37,977 bases of DNA from Sphingomonas sp. Leaf10. GTDB lineage: Bacteria; Pseudomonadota; Alphaproteobacteria; Sphingomonadales; Sphingomonadaceae. A program made the translations under genes and the position numbers. The notes below the pieces were generated by a model, which saw nothing but the letters and a program-made list of their open reading frames with translations, was not told the origin of the DNA and did not search any database. Positions 1-6,959 of this stretch are shown here, in pieces (position 1 is the stretch's first letter; each line of letters opens with the position of its first letter). The stretch spans positions 947,498 to 985,474 of the forward strand of contig NZ_LMKE01000001.1 in the NCBI RefSeq assembly GCF_001421245.1, read 5' to 3'.

Positions 1-58
1 TCCCTACTCAGCACGAACGGGTTGTGCTGGAACGTCCAATGGAATTTCCGGCCCCACC
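1..58. other. Left-edge non-coding stretch
   Basis: This is the sequence downstream of kduI, cut by the window edge. I see no start or stop that defines a gene here. A short stretch near 8-21 (CAGCACGAACGG) resembles part of a dispersed repeat often seen between genes in proteobacteria, but it is too short to be sure. Confidence 0.2.
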
Positions 59-898
59 TCACGCCAGCTGGCAGATGTCGAGCACCTTCATGTCGGTATA
101 GTCCTGGTTCTCGCCCGCCATCGCCCAGATGAAGGCATAGGCGCGCGTGCCCGAACCCATGTGCACCGACCAGGGCGGGGAAATGACCGATTCCTCGTTG
201 CCGACGACGATGTGGCGCATCGCTTCGCCCTCGCCCATGTAATGGAACACCTTGTCATTGTCGGTCGGCAGTTCGAAGTAGAAATAGATTTCGCTGCGAC
301 GCTCATGGATGTGCGGCGGCATGGTGTTCCACACGCTGCCGGGCTTCAGCACGGTCAGGCCCATGACCAGCTGCGCCGAATCGCACACGCCGGGAATGAC
401 CAGTTGGTAGATGGTGCGCTCGTTCGACTCTTCTAGGCTGCCACGTTCGAGCGCATTGGCGTCGGCGATGCCGAGCTTGCGGGTGGTGAAGCCCTTATGC
501 GCCGGGCACGATGCGATGTAGAAGCGCGCACCCTTGCCGCCGAACTCGACATCGGTCGCGCCCATGGTGACATAGACGCAGTCCTTGTTGCCGAGCGTGA
601 ACGTCTCGCCATCGACGGTCAGCGTGCCCTCGGCATCGCCGACATTGACCACCGCCATTTCGCGGCGTTCGAGGAAGGGATGCCCCTCGGCCGACTTCGG
701 TTCGGTCTGGGTCGGCAGCTTGACCGGGGCGTCGCCGACCGCGACCCCGCCAATCACGAACCGGTCGGCATGGGTGTAGTTGAGAACGCATTCCCCTTCG
801 CGGAACAGGCCGTCGATCAGATAGCGATCGCGCAGTTCCTCATTCGATACGCATTCCATCATGTCGGGGTGCGTCGCGTAATAGGTGCGGTCGAACAT
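59..898 (-). CDS. kduI: 5-dehydro-4-deoxy-D-glucuronate isomerase (KduI)
   Basis: This enzyme interconverts 5-keto-4-deoxyuronate and 3-deoxy-D-glycero-2,5-hexodiulosonate in the cytoplasm, in the breakdown of pectin and other uronate polymers. The 279-residue protein has the length of the family and its typical order of motifs: [11 protein letters not shown] near residue 45, [24 protein letters not shown], then the metal-binding cupin segment [20 protein letters not shown] near 190, and [14 protein letters not shown] further on, which supplies another conserved His. The ATG at 898 is chosen over longer extensions because GGAGAG lies a few bases upstream and homologues begin there. The usual partner kduD would lie beyond the window edge and is not seen. 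The gene diverges from hemF across a 369-bp gap. Confidence 0.96.
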   Translation of the reverse strand: MFDRTYYATHPDMMECVSNEELRDRYLIDGLFREGECVLNYTHADRFVIGGVAVGDAPVKLPTQTEPKSAEGHPFLERREMAVVNVGDAEGTLTVDGETFTLGNKDCVYVTMGATDVEFGGKGARFYIASCPAHKGFTTRKLGIADANALERGSLEESNERTIYQLVIPGVCDSAQLVMGLTVLKPGSVWNTMPPHIHERRSEIYFYFELPTDNDKVFHYMGEGEAMRHIVVGNEESVISPPWSVHMGSGTRAYAFIWAMAGENQDYTDMKVLDICQLA

Positions 899-1267
899 CG
901 CTCTCTCCATTAGGTAACCGGTATCAGGACAGTTCCGCCGGTGGCAGCGCCTGTCATACAAATTCGTCGTTACCGTCCTACCGTTCTTGGCCGGTCCCGT
1001 CGACCGGTTTTTACGGTGCAGAAGTGGCAGTTTTGCGTCATCGGGTCGTACGGCGGCAACTGACCCCACCGCCACGCCGCGTTCCGAAATATGGATCTAT
1101 AGTTCGATATGCGGAAACTCCGCACCGCTCTGGCGCCTTTTCTGCCCGCGCAGATTACATAATGACACCGGTTCCCACGAGGCAAAGACTGACGTTACGC
1201 CGCCCCCGATCGGTTGGGACATTCCGTCCTCTTGCCCCTTCCCGCCCCGCCCGGCAAAGCGACCGCC
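899..1267. promoter_or_regulatory. kduI/hemF divergent intergenic region
   Basis: This 369-bp gap lies between two divergent genes and must hold both promoters. Close to the kduI start, GGTAACCGGTATC at 913-925 has a central ACCGGT with partly symmetric flanks. That is the general look of LacI-family operators with a central CG, so it could be the site of a uronate-responsive repressor (inference). A second inverted CCGGT/ACCGG motif lies near 990-1012. No convincing -35/-10 pair and no RNA gene could be recognised. Confidence 0.35.
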
Positions 1268-2110
1268 ATGCAACCGCTCGATCCTCAGCAACAATCCGCC
1301 CGCACTTGGTTCGAATCGCTGCGCGACCGCATCTGCGCATCGTTCGTGGCAATCGAGCGCGAGGCCGGATCGGACGCGACGTTCGCCTACACGCCGTGGG
1401 ACCGCACCGACCCGTCGGGCGCACCCGGCGGCGGCGGCGTGCGCGGGGTGATGAAGGGCAAGGTGTTCGAAAAGGTCGGGGTCAACGTCTCGACGGTCGG
1501 CGGCACGTTCGAAGGCGAATTCGCCAAATCGATTCATGGCGCGGCGGAGGACCCGCGCTTCTTCGCCACCGGCATCAGCCTCGTCGCCCACATGGCGAAC
1601 CCGCATGTGCCGGCGGTGCATATGAACACCCGCTTCCTAGTTACAACCAAACGCTGGTTCGGCGGTGGCGCGGACCTGAACCCGCCCATCCCCTATGCGG
1701 AGGATACGGCGGATTTTCACGCCGCGATGCAGACCGCGTGCGATGCGCATGATCCGGCCTATCATCCGCGGTTCAAGCAATGGGCGGATGATTATTTCTA
1801 TATCCCCCATCGCGGCGTGCATCGCGGCGTCGGCGGCATTTTCTACGATCATCTGGCGAACGACTGGGACGACGACTTCGCCTTTACCCGCGATGTCGGG
1901 GAGGCGTTCCTGTCGATCTATCCGCAACTGGTCCGGCGGCGGATGGCGATGCCCTATGACGATGCGGATCGCGCGCGGCAGCTCGAATGGCGCGGGCGCT
2001 ATGCCGAATTCAACCTGGTCTATGACCGGGGAACGCTGTTCGGGCTGAAGACCGGCGGCAATATCGATGCGATCCTGATGAGCCTGCCGCCGCTGGCGAC
2101 GTGGAGCTGA
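1268..2110 (+). CDS. hemF: Oxygen-dependent coproporphyrinogen III oxidase
   Basis: HemF oxidatively decarboxylates coproporphyrinogen III to protoporphyrinogen IX using O2, in haem synthesis. Recognisable family segments are PSGAPGGGGVRGVMKG near residue 43, GVNVSTVGG, SLVAHMANPHVPAVHMNTRF with conserved His residues, RWFGGGADLNPP, the YHPRFKQWADDYFYIPHRG block, and the near C-terminal EFNLVYDRGTLFGLKTGG. The ATG at 1268 is preferred. An in-frame TTG at 1214 would add 18 residues that do not look like the family. The 280-residue protein ends just after SLPPLATWS, while the E. coli enzyme carries about 30 more residues there. A GNAT gene follows after 4 bp and is probably co-transcribed. Confidence 0.96.
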   Translation: MQPLDPQQQSARTWFESLRDRICASFVAIEREAGSDATFAYTPWDRTDPSGAPGGGGVRGVMKGKVFEKVGVNVSTVGGTFEGEFAKSIHGAAEDPRFFATGISLVAHMANPHVPAVHMNTRFLVTTKRWFGGGADLNPPIPYAEDTADFHAAMQTACDAHDPAYHPRFKQWADDYFYIPHRGVHRGVGGIFYDHLANDWDDDFAFTRDVGEAFLSIYPQLVRRRMAMPYDDADRARQLEWRGRYAEFNLVYDRGTLFGLKTGGNIDAILMSLPPLATWS

Positions 2111-2114
2111 CGCG

Positions 2115-2708
2115 ATGGGATTGATCCCGGTGAAGCCGGACGAGGTGGCGACGATCGTCACCTCGCTCGAAATGCGCGACCGGCCGCGTCCCGCGCCGCT
2201 GCCGGCGTCGCCGTTGCGGCTGGTGCGTTGGGAAAAGCCGGGGGTCGAGCGGTATCGCGCCCTGTTCCGCCGGATCGGCGGGCCGTGGCTGTGGTTTTCG
2301 CGGCTGGTGATGGCCGACGACACGCTGGCGGCGATCCTCCATGACGACGCGGTCCGCATCTGGGCGGTGGTCGACCGGGCGGGGATCGAGGTCGGGATGC
2401 TCGAACTCGACGATCGCAAGCCGGGCGAGTGCGAGCTGTCCTATGTCGGGCTGATCCCCGAACTGGCGGGGCAAGGCCATGGCCGCTGGCTGATGGCACA
2501 TGCGCTGGCGCTGGCCTGGAGGAAGGACGTGCGCCGGGTGTGGGTGCATACCTGCACGCTCGATCACCCCGGCGCGCTCGGCTTCTATCGTCGGTCGGGC
2601 TTCGTGCCGTATCAGCGCACGATCGAGACGTTCGTCGATCCGCGCAGCATCGGCATCCTCCCCGCCGACGCCGCGCCGCATTATCCCCTGCTCGCCAACC
2701 GTCGATAG
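2115..2708 (+). CDS. GNAT family N-acetyltransferase
   Basis: This 197-residue protein has a single GNAT fold in its second half. The acetyl-CoA pyrophosphate loop is visible as LIPELAGQGHGRWLM around residues 115-130, and the later strand/helix as LDHPGALGFYRRSGFVPYQ around 150-170. The first ~30 residues are Pro/Arg-rich and may be flexible. The substrate cannot be told from sequence. It starts 4 bp after hemF with GTGGAG upstream, so it is probably translated from the hemF mRNA. Its 3' end overlaps the convergent membrane-protein gene by 28 bp. Confidence 0.85.
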   Translation: MGLIPVKPDEVATIVTSLEMRDRPRPAPLPASPLRLVRWEKPGVERYRALFRRIGGPWLWFSRLVMADDTLAAILHDDAVRIWAVVDRAGIEVGMLELDDRKPGECELSYVGLIPELAGQGHGRWLMAHALALAWRKDVRRVWVHTCTLDHPGALGFYRRSGFVPYQRTIETFVDPRSIGILPADAAPHYPLLANRR

Positions 2709-3424
2709 ACGGTCGCGCGGACCAGCGCGAAGGCGGTCGACAGCGCCGCCCCGACAAAGGCGATCGCGGTGGCGAGCATCGCCATCGTCACCGGATTGCC
2801 GCCGCTGCGCGATACCGCATTCGCCGTACTGGTCAGCAGCAACGCGACCAGCTGCCCGCCGAAATACAGCATCGCCGACAGCGACACGAGTTGCAGCACA
2901 TGCCCCCGGGTCAGGGTCAATGCGCGCGTCATCGCATCGCCGAAGCGGCGCTGCGGCTCGGCGATCAGGACCGGCAGGACGACGAACACCCGCCCGATCA
3001 CATACAGGCCGGGCAGCAGCAGCAGGAGCAGCCCGACGCTCTTCGCCACGTTGACCAGCAGGGTCGCGGCGACCAGCACCGGCAGGCGGCGGACGACGCT
3101 GCGCAACGCTTCGCCCACCGTCGGCCGCCGGGCATCGAGCAGCAGCGTCAGCAACACCGCGACACCGATCACTTCGATCAGCAGTTGCAGGGCGAACCAC
3201 GGGGCGTTCTCGATCAGTTGCGCCTGCATCACCGCCAACATCGCGCGGTCGTCGGTCGCGGCGGCGGCATCGATCGACAGCTGCGTCCGTGCCGTCGTCA
3301 GCAGCAACGACAGCGCCAGATTGGGCAGGAAGAAGAACATGCCGGCAACCGCCAGGATCACTTGGCGGTCGCGGCGCCAGATCGCGACCGCTTCCCGCAA
3401 GGCCGCGCCGATATCGATCCTCAT
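2681..3424 (-). CDS. Multi-pass membrane protein, GPDPase membrane-domain-like (second of pair)
   Basis: This 247-residue integral membrane protein starts [21 protein letters not shown] and then shows about five or six hydrophobic segments, including one near 25-45, LLIEVIGVAVLLTLLLDA, and a Leu-rich helix ending LLLLLPGLYVIGRVF. The repeated pattern of a pre-helix RR..ALRS and a central PGLYV..R resembles the family of membrane domains found in glycerophosphodiester phosphodiesterases and related proteins of unknown function. The start ATG at 3424 overlaps the stop of the upstream gene in an ATGA. The upstream protein has the same general architecture, so the two may be diverged paralogues acting together (inference). 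No catalytic motif is visible. Confidence 0.75.
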   Translation of the reverse strand: MRIDIGAALREAVAIWRRDRQVILAVAGMFFFLPNLALSLLLTTARTQLSIDAAAATDDRAMLAVMQAQLIENAPWFALQLLIEVIGVAVLLTLLLDARRPTVGEALRSVVRRLPVLVAATLLVNVAKSVGLLLLLLPGLYVIGRVFVVLPVLIAEPQRRFGDAMTRALTLTRGHVLQLVSLSAMLYFGGQLVALLLTSTANAVSRSGGNPVTMAMLATAIAFVGAALSTAFALVRATVYRRLASRG

Positions 3425-4257
3425 GCGAAAACGGCCACGTCGTCCTGTTCGCCGACGATAGCGCGGTACAGCTTGCCGATGAACGCCGACTGGTAAAGCG
3501 CCAGCACCGCACTGACCGCCGCGACGGCGATCGATCCGGCGACGGTCGCCATCGACAGGCCGCCATCGTCGCCGAGGATCAACGCGACGACCGCGCCGAA
3601 CACGAACTGCGCGGCCGACACCGCAACGCCGGTGACGATGCCATATAATATGATCAGGCCGATCAGTTTCCACGTCAGCCCGCGCGTCAGGGCAAAGGCG
3701 CGCGGGATCGCGCCCAGCCCGCGCCGCTCCATCGCGACGACCGCGTTGATCGGCAGCAACCGTGCCGAGGCCCACAGCACGAACAGCGCCAGCACCACGA
3801 AATAGAGCAGCGCGGAGCCGAGCTTCGCGAACTCGGCCGACTGCATGGCGGTGCCGTTGGCGACCGCCATGAAATCGAACCCGCTGGAAACCGCGATCAG
3901 CACGCCCGGCAGCGCGAGGATGCCCAGTACGACCAGCAGCACGATGCTGACCCCGATCAGCGGCAGGAACCGACCGGTTGCGATGCGCATCGCCTCGTCA
4001 CGATGTTCGCGGCCGCTGGGCTGCGCGGCAAAGCCGACCAGATACAGCGCGCCCCATAGCGAGATGATCGTCGTCGCCACCGACAACAGCCCCAGCCCCG
4101 CGGCGGTGCCGCCGGTCGCATCGGCGCGCACCCCCGCCAGGCTGCCGCTGATCGCGGGGGCGGCGAATTGCGTGACGAGCAGCACCGGCATCACCGCGGC
4201 CAGATGGTCGCGGACGAAATCGACCGCGCGGTCCCACACTGTTCCGACACTCACCAT
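3421..4257 (-). CDS. Multi-pass membrane protein, GPDPase membrane-domain-like (first of pair)
   Basis: This 278-residue protein opens [19 protein letters not shown] and has about six hydrophobic segments, among them [15 protein letters not shown], the run [21 protein letters not shown] around 110-130, and [22 protein letters not shown]. The order amphipathic N-terminus, hydrophobic core, then [29 protein letters not shown] matches the next gene's LPVLIAEPQRRFGDAMTRALTLTRG, which suggests paralogy. The ATG at 4257 is taken because longer versions run antisense into lipB and lose family-like character. GGGGAG lies about 12 nt upstream. It diverges from lipB across about 54 bp. Function unknown. 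Confidence 0.75.
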   Translation of the reverse strand: MVSVGTVWDRAVDFVRDHLAAVMPVLLVTQFAAPAISGSLAGVRADATGGTAAGLGLLSVATTIISLWGALYLVGFAAQPSGREHRDEAMRIATGRFLPLIGVSIVLLVVLGILALPGVLIAVSSGFDFMAVANGTAMQSAEFAKLGSALLYFVVLALFVLWASARLLPINAVVAMERRGLGAIPRAFALTRGLTWKLIGLIILYGIVTGVAVSAAQFVFGAVVALILGDDGGLSMATVAGSIAVAAVSAVLALYQSAFIGKLYRAIVGEQDDVAVFA

Positions 4258-4311
4258 CGTTGCGCTTGCTCCCCATATGTCCGAAGGATGCTCTACCCCT
4301 CCTCTTTCCGA

Positions 4312-5007
4312 ATGAAAATGGCCAGCAATCCTACCGTTCCGCCGATCGCGATCGAACAGCAGATCGAATGGCGCCGCTCGCCCGGCCGCATCGAATATCT
4401 GGCGGCACTGGCGGAGATGGAGGCACGCGCGACCGCGATCGCCGATCGCCGCGCCGACGAACTGGTCTGGCTGCTTGAACATCCGCCGCTCTACACAGCC
4501 GGCACCAGCGCCGACCCCACCGAACTGCTCGACACCCGCTTCCCGGTCCATGCCGCCGGTCGCGGCGGGCGTTATACCTATCACGGGCCGGGGCAGCGGA
4601 TCGGGTATCTGATGCTCGACCTGACGAAGCGCGGGCGCGACGTGCGCCGCTTCGTCCATGCCGTCGAGTCATGGGTGATCGGCGCGCTCGGCGAATTCGG
4701 CATCCATGCCTATGCCGTCCCCGACCGGATCGGCATCTGGACCAGCGACGGCGGTAGCGAGGCGAAGATCGGCGCGATCGGCGTACGGGTCCGCCGCTGG
4801 GCGACGCTTCACGGATTTTCCGTCAACCTCGCCCCGGATCTGACACATTTCGGTGGGATTATACCCTGCGGTATCGCCGAATATCCGGTAACGAGCGCCC
4901 AGGCCCTTGGAAAACGGATCGATACCACCGACTTTGACCGGGCGTTGGCAGACGGTTTCCCCGTCTTCCTGAACGCCTTGTACGCTAGCGCGCAAAACGA
5001 GGCTTGA
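4312..5007 (+). CDS. lipB: Lipoyl(octanoyl) transferase
   Basis: LipB moves octanoyl groups from acyl carrier protein to lipoyl domains, the first step of protein lipoylation. The protein shows [17 protein letters not shown], the signature [20 protein letters not shown], the catalytic Lys in [15 protein letters not shown] and the catalytic Cys in IIPCGI. It is about 231 residues, normal for the family. The start is uncertain: ATG codons occur at 4288, 4312 and 4318, and none has a strong ribosome site. 4312 is a compromise. The upstream membrane gene diverges, and an unrelated lipoprotein gene follows after 89 bp. Confidence 0.95.
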   Translation: MKMASNPTVPPIAIEQQIEWRRSPGRIEYLAALAEMEARATAIADRRADELVWLLEHPPLYTAGTSADPTELLDTRFPVHAAGRGGRYTYHGPGQRIGYLMLDLTKRGRDVRRFVHAVESWVIGALGEFGIHAYAVPDRIGIWTSDGGSEAKIGAIGVRVRRWATLHGFSVNLAPDLTHFGGIIPCGIAEYPVTSAQALGKRIDTTDFDRALADGFPVFLNALYASAQNEA

Positions 5008-5096
5008 GGGGGACGGGTCGTTCGACTAATGTCCAGCGCGGATTGGGTATTAACGGCATAAGAACGCCGCCTACTCCACAGCTTAGGGAGCTTACC

Positions 5097-5369
5097 ATGC
5101 GTGCATTCTCGAAGATTCTGACCGGTTCGATCGTTGCCGGCGCGGCGCTGGCGCTGTCGGCTTGCGGCGGCAACACCGAAACCACCGCGGACAACGCGAC
5201 CGTCACCGACCTGAACTCGACCGACATGATGGACGGCACGATGTCGGACAACATGACCGCCGTTGACGGCGCCATGGGCAACGACACCATGATGATGTCG
5301 AACGACAGCATGATGTCGAACGACACCATGATGATGTCGAACGAAGCCGGCATGACCAACGCCATGTAA
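5097..5369 (+). CDS. Methionine-rich small lipoprotein
   Basis: This 90-residue protein begins with a lipoprotein signal ending in the lipobox LSAC (Cys near residue 22), so it should be anchored in the envelope. The mature part is low-complexity and made of Asn, Asp, Thr, Ser and Met. The second half carries tandem units such as MMMSNDSMMSNDTMMMSNE, and about 15 Met fall in the last ~45 residues. GGGAG lies upstream of the ATG. The gene ends before an intrinsic terminator, so it is probably a single transcription unit. Similar low-complexity lipoproteins are common in sphingomonads without known function. Clusters of Met can bind Cu(I) or Ag(I), but that is only a suggestion here. Confidence 0.8.
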   Translation: MRAFSKILTGSIVAGAALALSACGGNTETTADNATVTDLNSTDMMDGTMSDNMTAVDGAMGNDTMMMSNDSMMSNDTMMMSNEAGMTNAM

Positions 5370-5396
5370 TCAGCCGTTTCGGCTATTCTGGCGAAG

Positions 5397-5428
5397 GGGC
5401 CGTCCGGGCGACCGGGCGGCCCTTTTTC
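5397..5428 (+). terminator. Intrinsic terminator of the Met-rich lipoprotein gene
   Basis: An 11-bp GC-rich stem (5397-5407 with 5412-5422, one G-T pair) closes a GCGA tetraloop and is followed directly by TTTTT at 5423-5427. Confidence 0.9.
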
Positions 5429-5573
5429 GTTGCGCGAGCCCGCTTTGGACGATCGTTACGCGGTCGTGCGGCGAAACGTGGCACAAGTTGCAAAATCGGG
5501 CTTGGGTCGCTGCGCAAAACTGCCTAACCATCGCTTCTTGCCCCGGGCGCCGATGCGCCGTGATAAGGAAGAG

Positions 5574-6248
5574 ATGAGCGTAGTGCGTACCCTATTTCTG
5601 GCCGCTGCCGCCGCCCTGACCGTCGCGGCCACCCCCGCCTCGGCACAGTTTTTCCTCAAGAACGTCGACATGAACGGTCCGCGCGTCACTGGCGAGGAAC
5701 CCGGCGTCGCGACCCAGGCGCTGCCCGGCGCAACGCCCGCCGAGATGCGTGCCGCCATTTTGTGGAACCTGCGTTCCGGACTGAACGTCGCGGCGCTGCA
5801 ATGCCAGTTCGAACCGACGCTGCTGACGCTGCACAACTACAACGCGCTGCTGTTCGACCATGCCGACGAATTGAAGCAGAGCTATGACGCGCTCGGCAAA
5901 TATTTCATCCGCACCGCCGGTTCGACCAAGGCCGGACAGACCGCGCTCGACCAGTTCGGCACCCGCGTCTATTCCAGCTTCTCGACCGTGTCGGCGCAAT
6001 TGAGCTTCTGTCAGGCGGCGAACGAGATCGGGCAGGAAGCGATCTTCGTGCCGCGTGGCTATCTGGGCGAGTTCGCCGAAATGCGGATGCGCAAGATGCG
6101 CAACTCGCTGGTCGCGTACGGCGAGCAGCAATTCGGTCGGGCGATCCCCTATGCCGCCCGCCCGGCCCGCCTGTATCAATTCGACAACAAGAAATGCTGG
6201 CGCAAGGGGCTGTGGCAGGCGAAGCGCTGCGGCGCGTTCCCGGCCTGA
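5574..6248 (+). CDS. Secreted protein of unknown function
   Basis: The 224-residue product starts MSVVRTLFLAAAAALTVAATPASAQFF, a classic Sec signal peptide with cleavage expected after ASA. The mature part is mainly alpha-helical in character. Four Cys are present (LQCQ, SFCQ, KKCW, KRCG), which could form two disulfides in the periplasm. No family or catalytic motif is recognised. The ATG at 5574 is chosen because AAGGAAGAG lies just upstream and the signal peptide begins there, although the frame is open further back. The basic C-terminus, with WRKGLWQAKRC near the end, stands out. The gene is followed by a stress-type promoter and an RNA candidate, with no clear terminator of its own. Confidence 0.75.
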   Translation: MSVVRTLFLAAAAALTVAATPASAQFFLKNVDMNGPRVTGEEPGVATQALPGATPAEMRAAILWNLRSGLNVAALQCQFEPTLLTLHNYNALLFDHADELKQSYDALGKYFIRTAGSTKAGQTALDQFGTRVYSSFSTVSAQLSFCQAANEIGQEAIFVPRGYLGEFAEMRMRKMRNSLVAYGEQQFGRAIPYAARPARLYQFDNKKCWRKGLWQAKRCGAFPA

Positions 6249-6291
6249 TCGCAGACCGGATACGAATATCAAAAAAAGGCGTGGATCAGCC

Positions 6292-6316
6292 GGAACCAAG
6301 CATGGGGGATGCCGTT
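6292..6316 (+). promoter_or_regulatory. EcfG (general stress response) type promoter
   Basis: GGAAC at 6292-6296 and CGTT at 6313-6316 are separated by 16 bp. This is the known consensus of the alphaproteobacterial general-stress sigma factor EcfG (GGAAC-N16/17-CGTT). A transcript from here would start near 6322-6324, just before the first hairpin of the RNA candidate, with no open reading frame in between. Confidence 0.75.
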
Positions 6317-6322
6317 ATCACC

Positions 6323-6472
6323 TCCGGATAGCGAATTTATGCCCCCCCGCTCTCGCTATCCACGAACAGGGCCCGGTTGGTGTGAACCCTCCCCCCCCCC
6401 GGTAGCGCCGCCGGGCCCATATTCTGGTTTCAACTAAGCAGCCCGTCGGTGAAAACCGGCGGGTTGCTTTTT
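6323..6472 (+). ncRNA. Candidate stress-regulated small RNA with C-rich loops
   Basis: This intergenic stretch folds by eye into three consecutive hairpins. Hairpin 1 has a perfect 9-bp stem (6326-6334 with 6353-6361) and an 18-nt loop holding seven C in a row. Hairpin 2 has an 8-bp GC stem (6369-6376 with 6411-6418) around a loop with CCCT followed by ten C (6387-6400). Hairpin 3 is an intrinsic terminator. With the EcfG-type promoter just upstream the transcript would be about 150 nt and carries no plausible reading frame with a ribosome site. C-rich loops are typical of trans-acting RNAs that pair with G-rich ribosome-binding sites. GsrN of Caulobacter, also stress-sigma dependent, uses a C-rich 5' loop. 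Homology to GsrN is not shown here. Confidence 0.65.
6436..6472 (+). terminator. Intrinsic terminator of the small RNA candidate
   Basis: A 15-bp stem (6436-6450 with 6455-6469, two G-T pairs) closes a GAAA tetraloop. The T run 6468-6472 follows. No coding sequence ends just upstream, so it must serve a non-coding transcript or the distant gene ending at 6248. Confidence 0.92.
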
Positions 6473-6500
6473 GTGGCCAATGCCGATGGGTTGCCCAACC

Positions 6501-6525
6501 GGAACGAAGTCCGGCATCAGACATT
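6501..6525 (+). promoter_or_regulatory. EcfG-like promoter upstream of entericidin-like gene
   Basis: GGAAC at 6501-6505 is followed after 16 bp by CATT at 6522-6525, one mismatch from the EcfG -10 element CGTT. The predicted start site lies about 35 bp before the entericidin-like ATG. Confidence 0.45.
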
Positions 6526-6568
6526 CCCTCGAACAGCGGCTTGTACCGCCATCCATTCGGAGGTCGAT

Positions 6569-6703
6569 ATGCGTAAGTTTCTCAGCTTGGCAGTAGTTGC
6601 GGGCGCCCTCGCCATCAGCGCGTGCAACACCGTCGAAGGCGTCGGCCGTGACGTGTCGTCGGCAGGCGATGCAGTGGCCGGCGCGGCCAAGGATTCGAAG
6701 TAA
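6569..6703 (+). CDS. Entericidin A/B family small lipoprotein
   Basis: This 44-residue product matches the entericidin type: MRKFLSLAVVAGALAISAC signal with a lipobox (ISAC), then NTVEGVGRDVSSAGDAV and a basic end. Members are small envelope lipoproteins; in enterics they form a stress-regulated toxin/antidote pair, but sphingomonads often carry a single copy of unclear role. GGAGG lies 6 bp upstream of the ATG. An intrinsic terminator follows 22 bp after the stop, so it is a single-gene unit. The near-match stress promoter upstream fits the stationary-phase control known for the family. Confidence 0.88.
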   Translation: MRKFLSLAVVAGALAISACNTVEGVGRDVSSAGDAVAGAAKDSK

Positions 6704-6725
6704 ATCCGACCAAGAACGACATCGG

Positions 6726-6759
6726 GGCGGTTCGGATCGAGTCCGGGCCGCCTTTTTTT
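6726..6759 (+). terminator. Intrinsic terminator of the entericidin-like gene
   Basis: A stem of about 11 bp (6727-6737 with 6741-6751, some G-T pairs) with a three-base loop is followed by seven T at 6753-6759. Confidence 0.9.
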
Positions 6760-6959
6760 GCCGAGGCGCCTGCTGGCTAGGCCCGCAACGAAATTACAGC
6801 GTTACCGCCTGGTCGTCGCCGACGCCCCGGCCGAAGGCTGGGCGCCCACGGTTCGTGCGGCGTGTCTTTATCGCAAAGTCCTGCGCCGGGGTGGCGTCGG
6901 ACTTAGTGCAAGTGGATCACAGTACAGCAGCGGCCGATCGACCGCCGCGACCATACGCA

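Noticed and set aside
899..1075. Longer kduI start at 1075
   Set aside because: The extra 59 residues lack family similarity, and the ATG at 898 has a good ribosome site.
6249..6472. tmRNA, 6S RNA, SRP RNA or riboswitch
   Set aside because: I looked for the hallmark sequences and shapes of these RNAs and found none. Three independent hairpins with C-rich loops fit a trans-acting RNA better.
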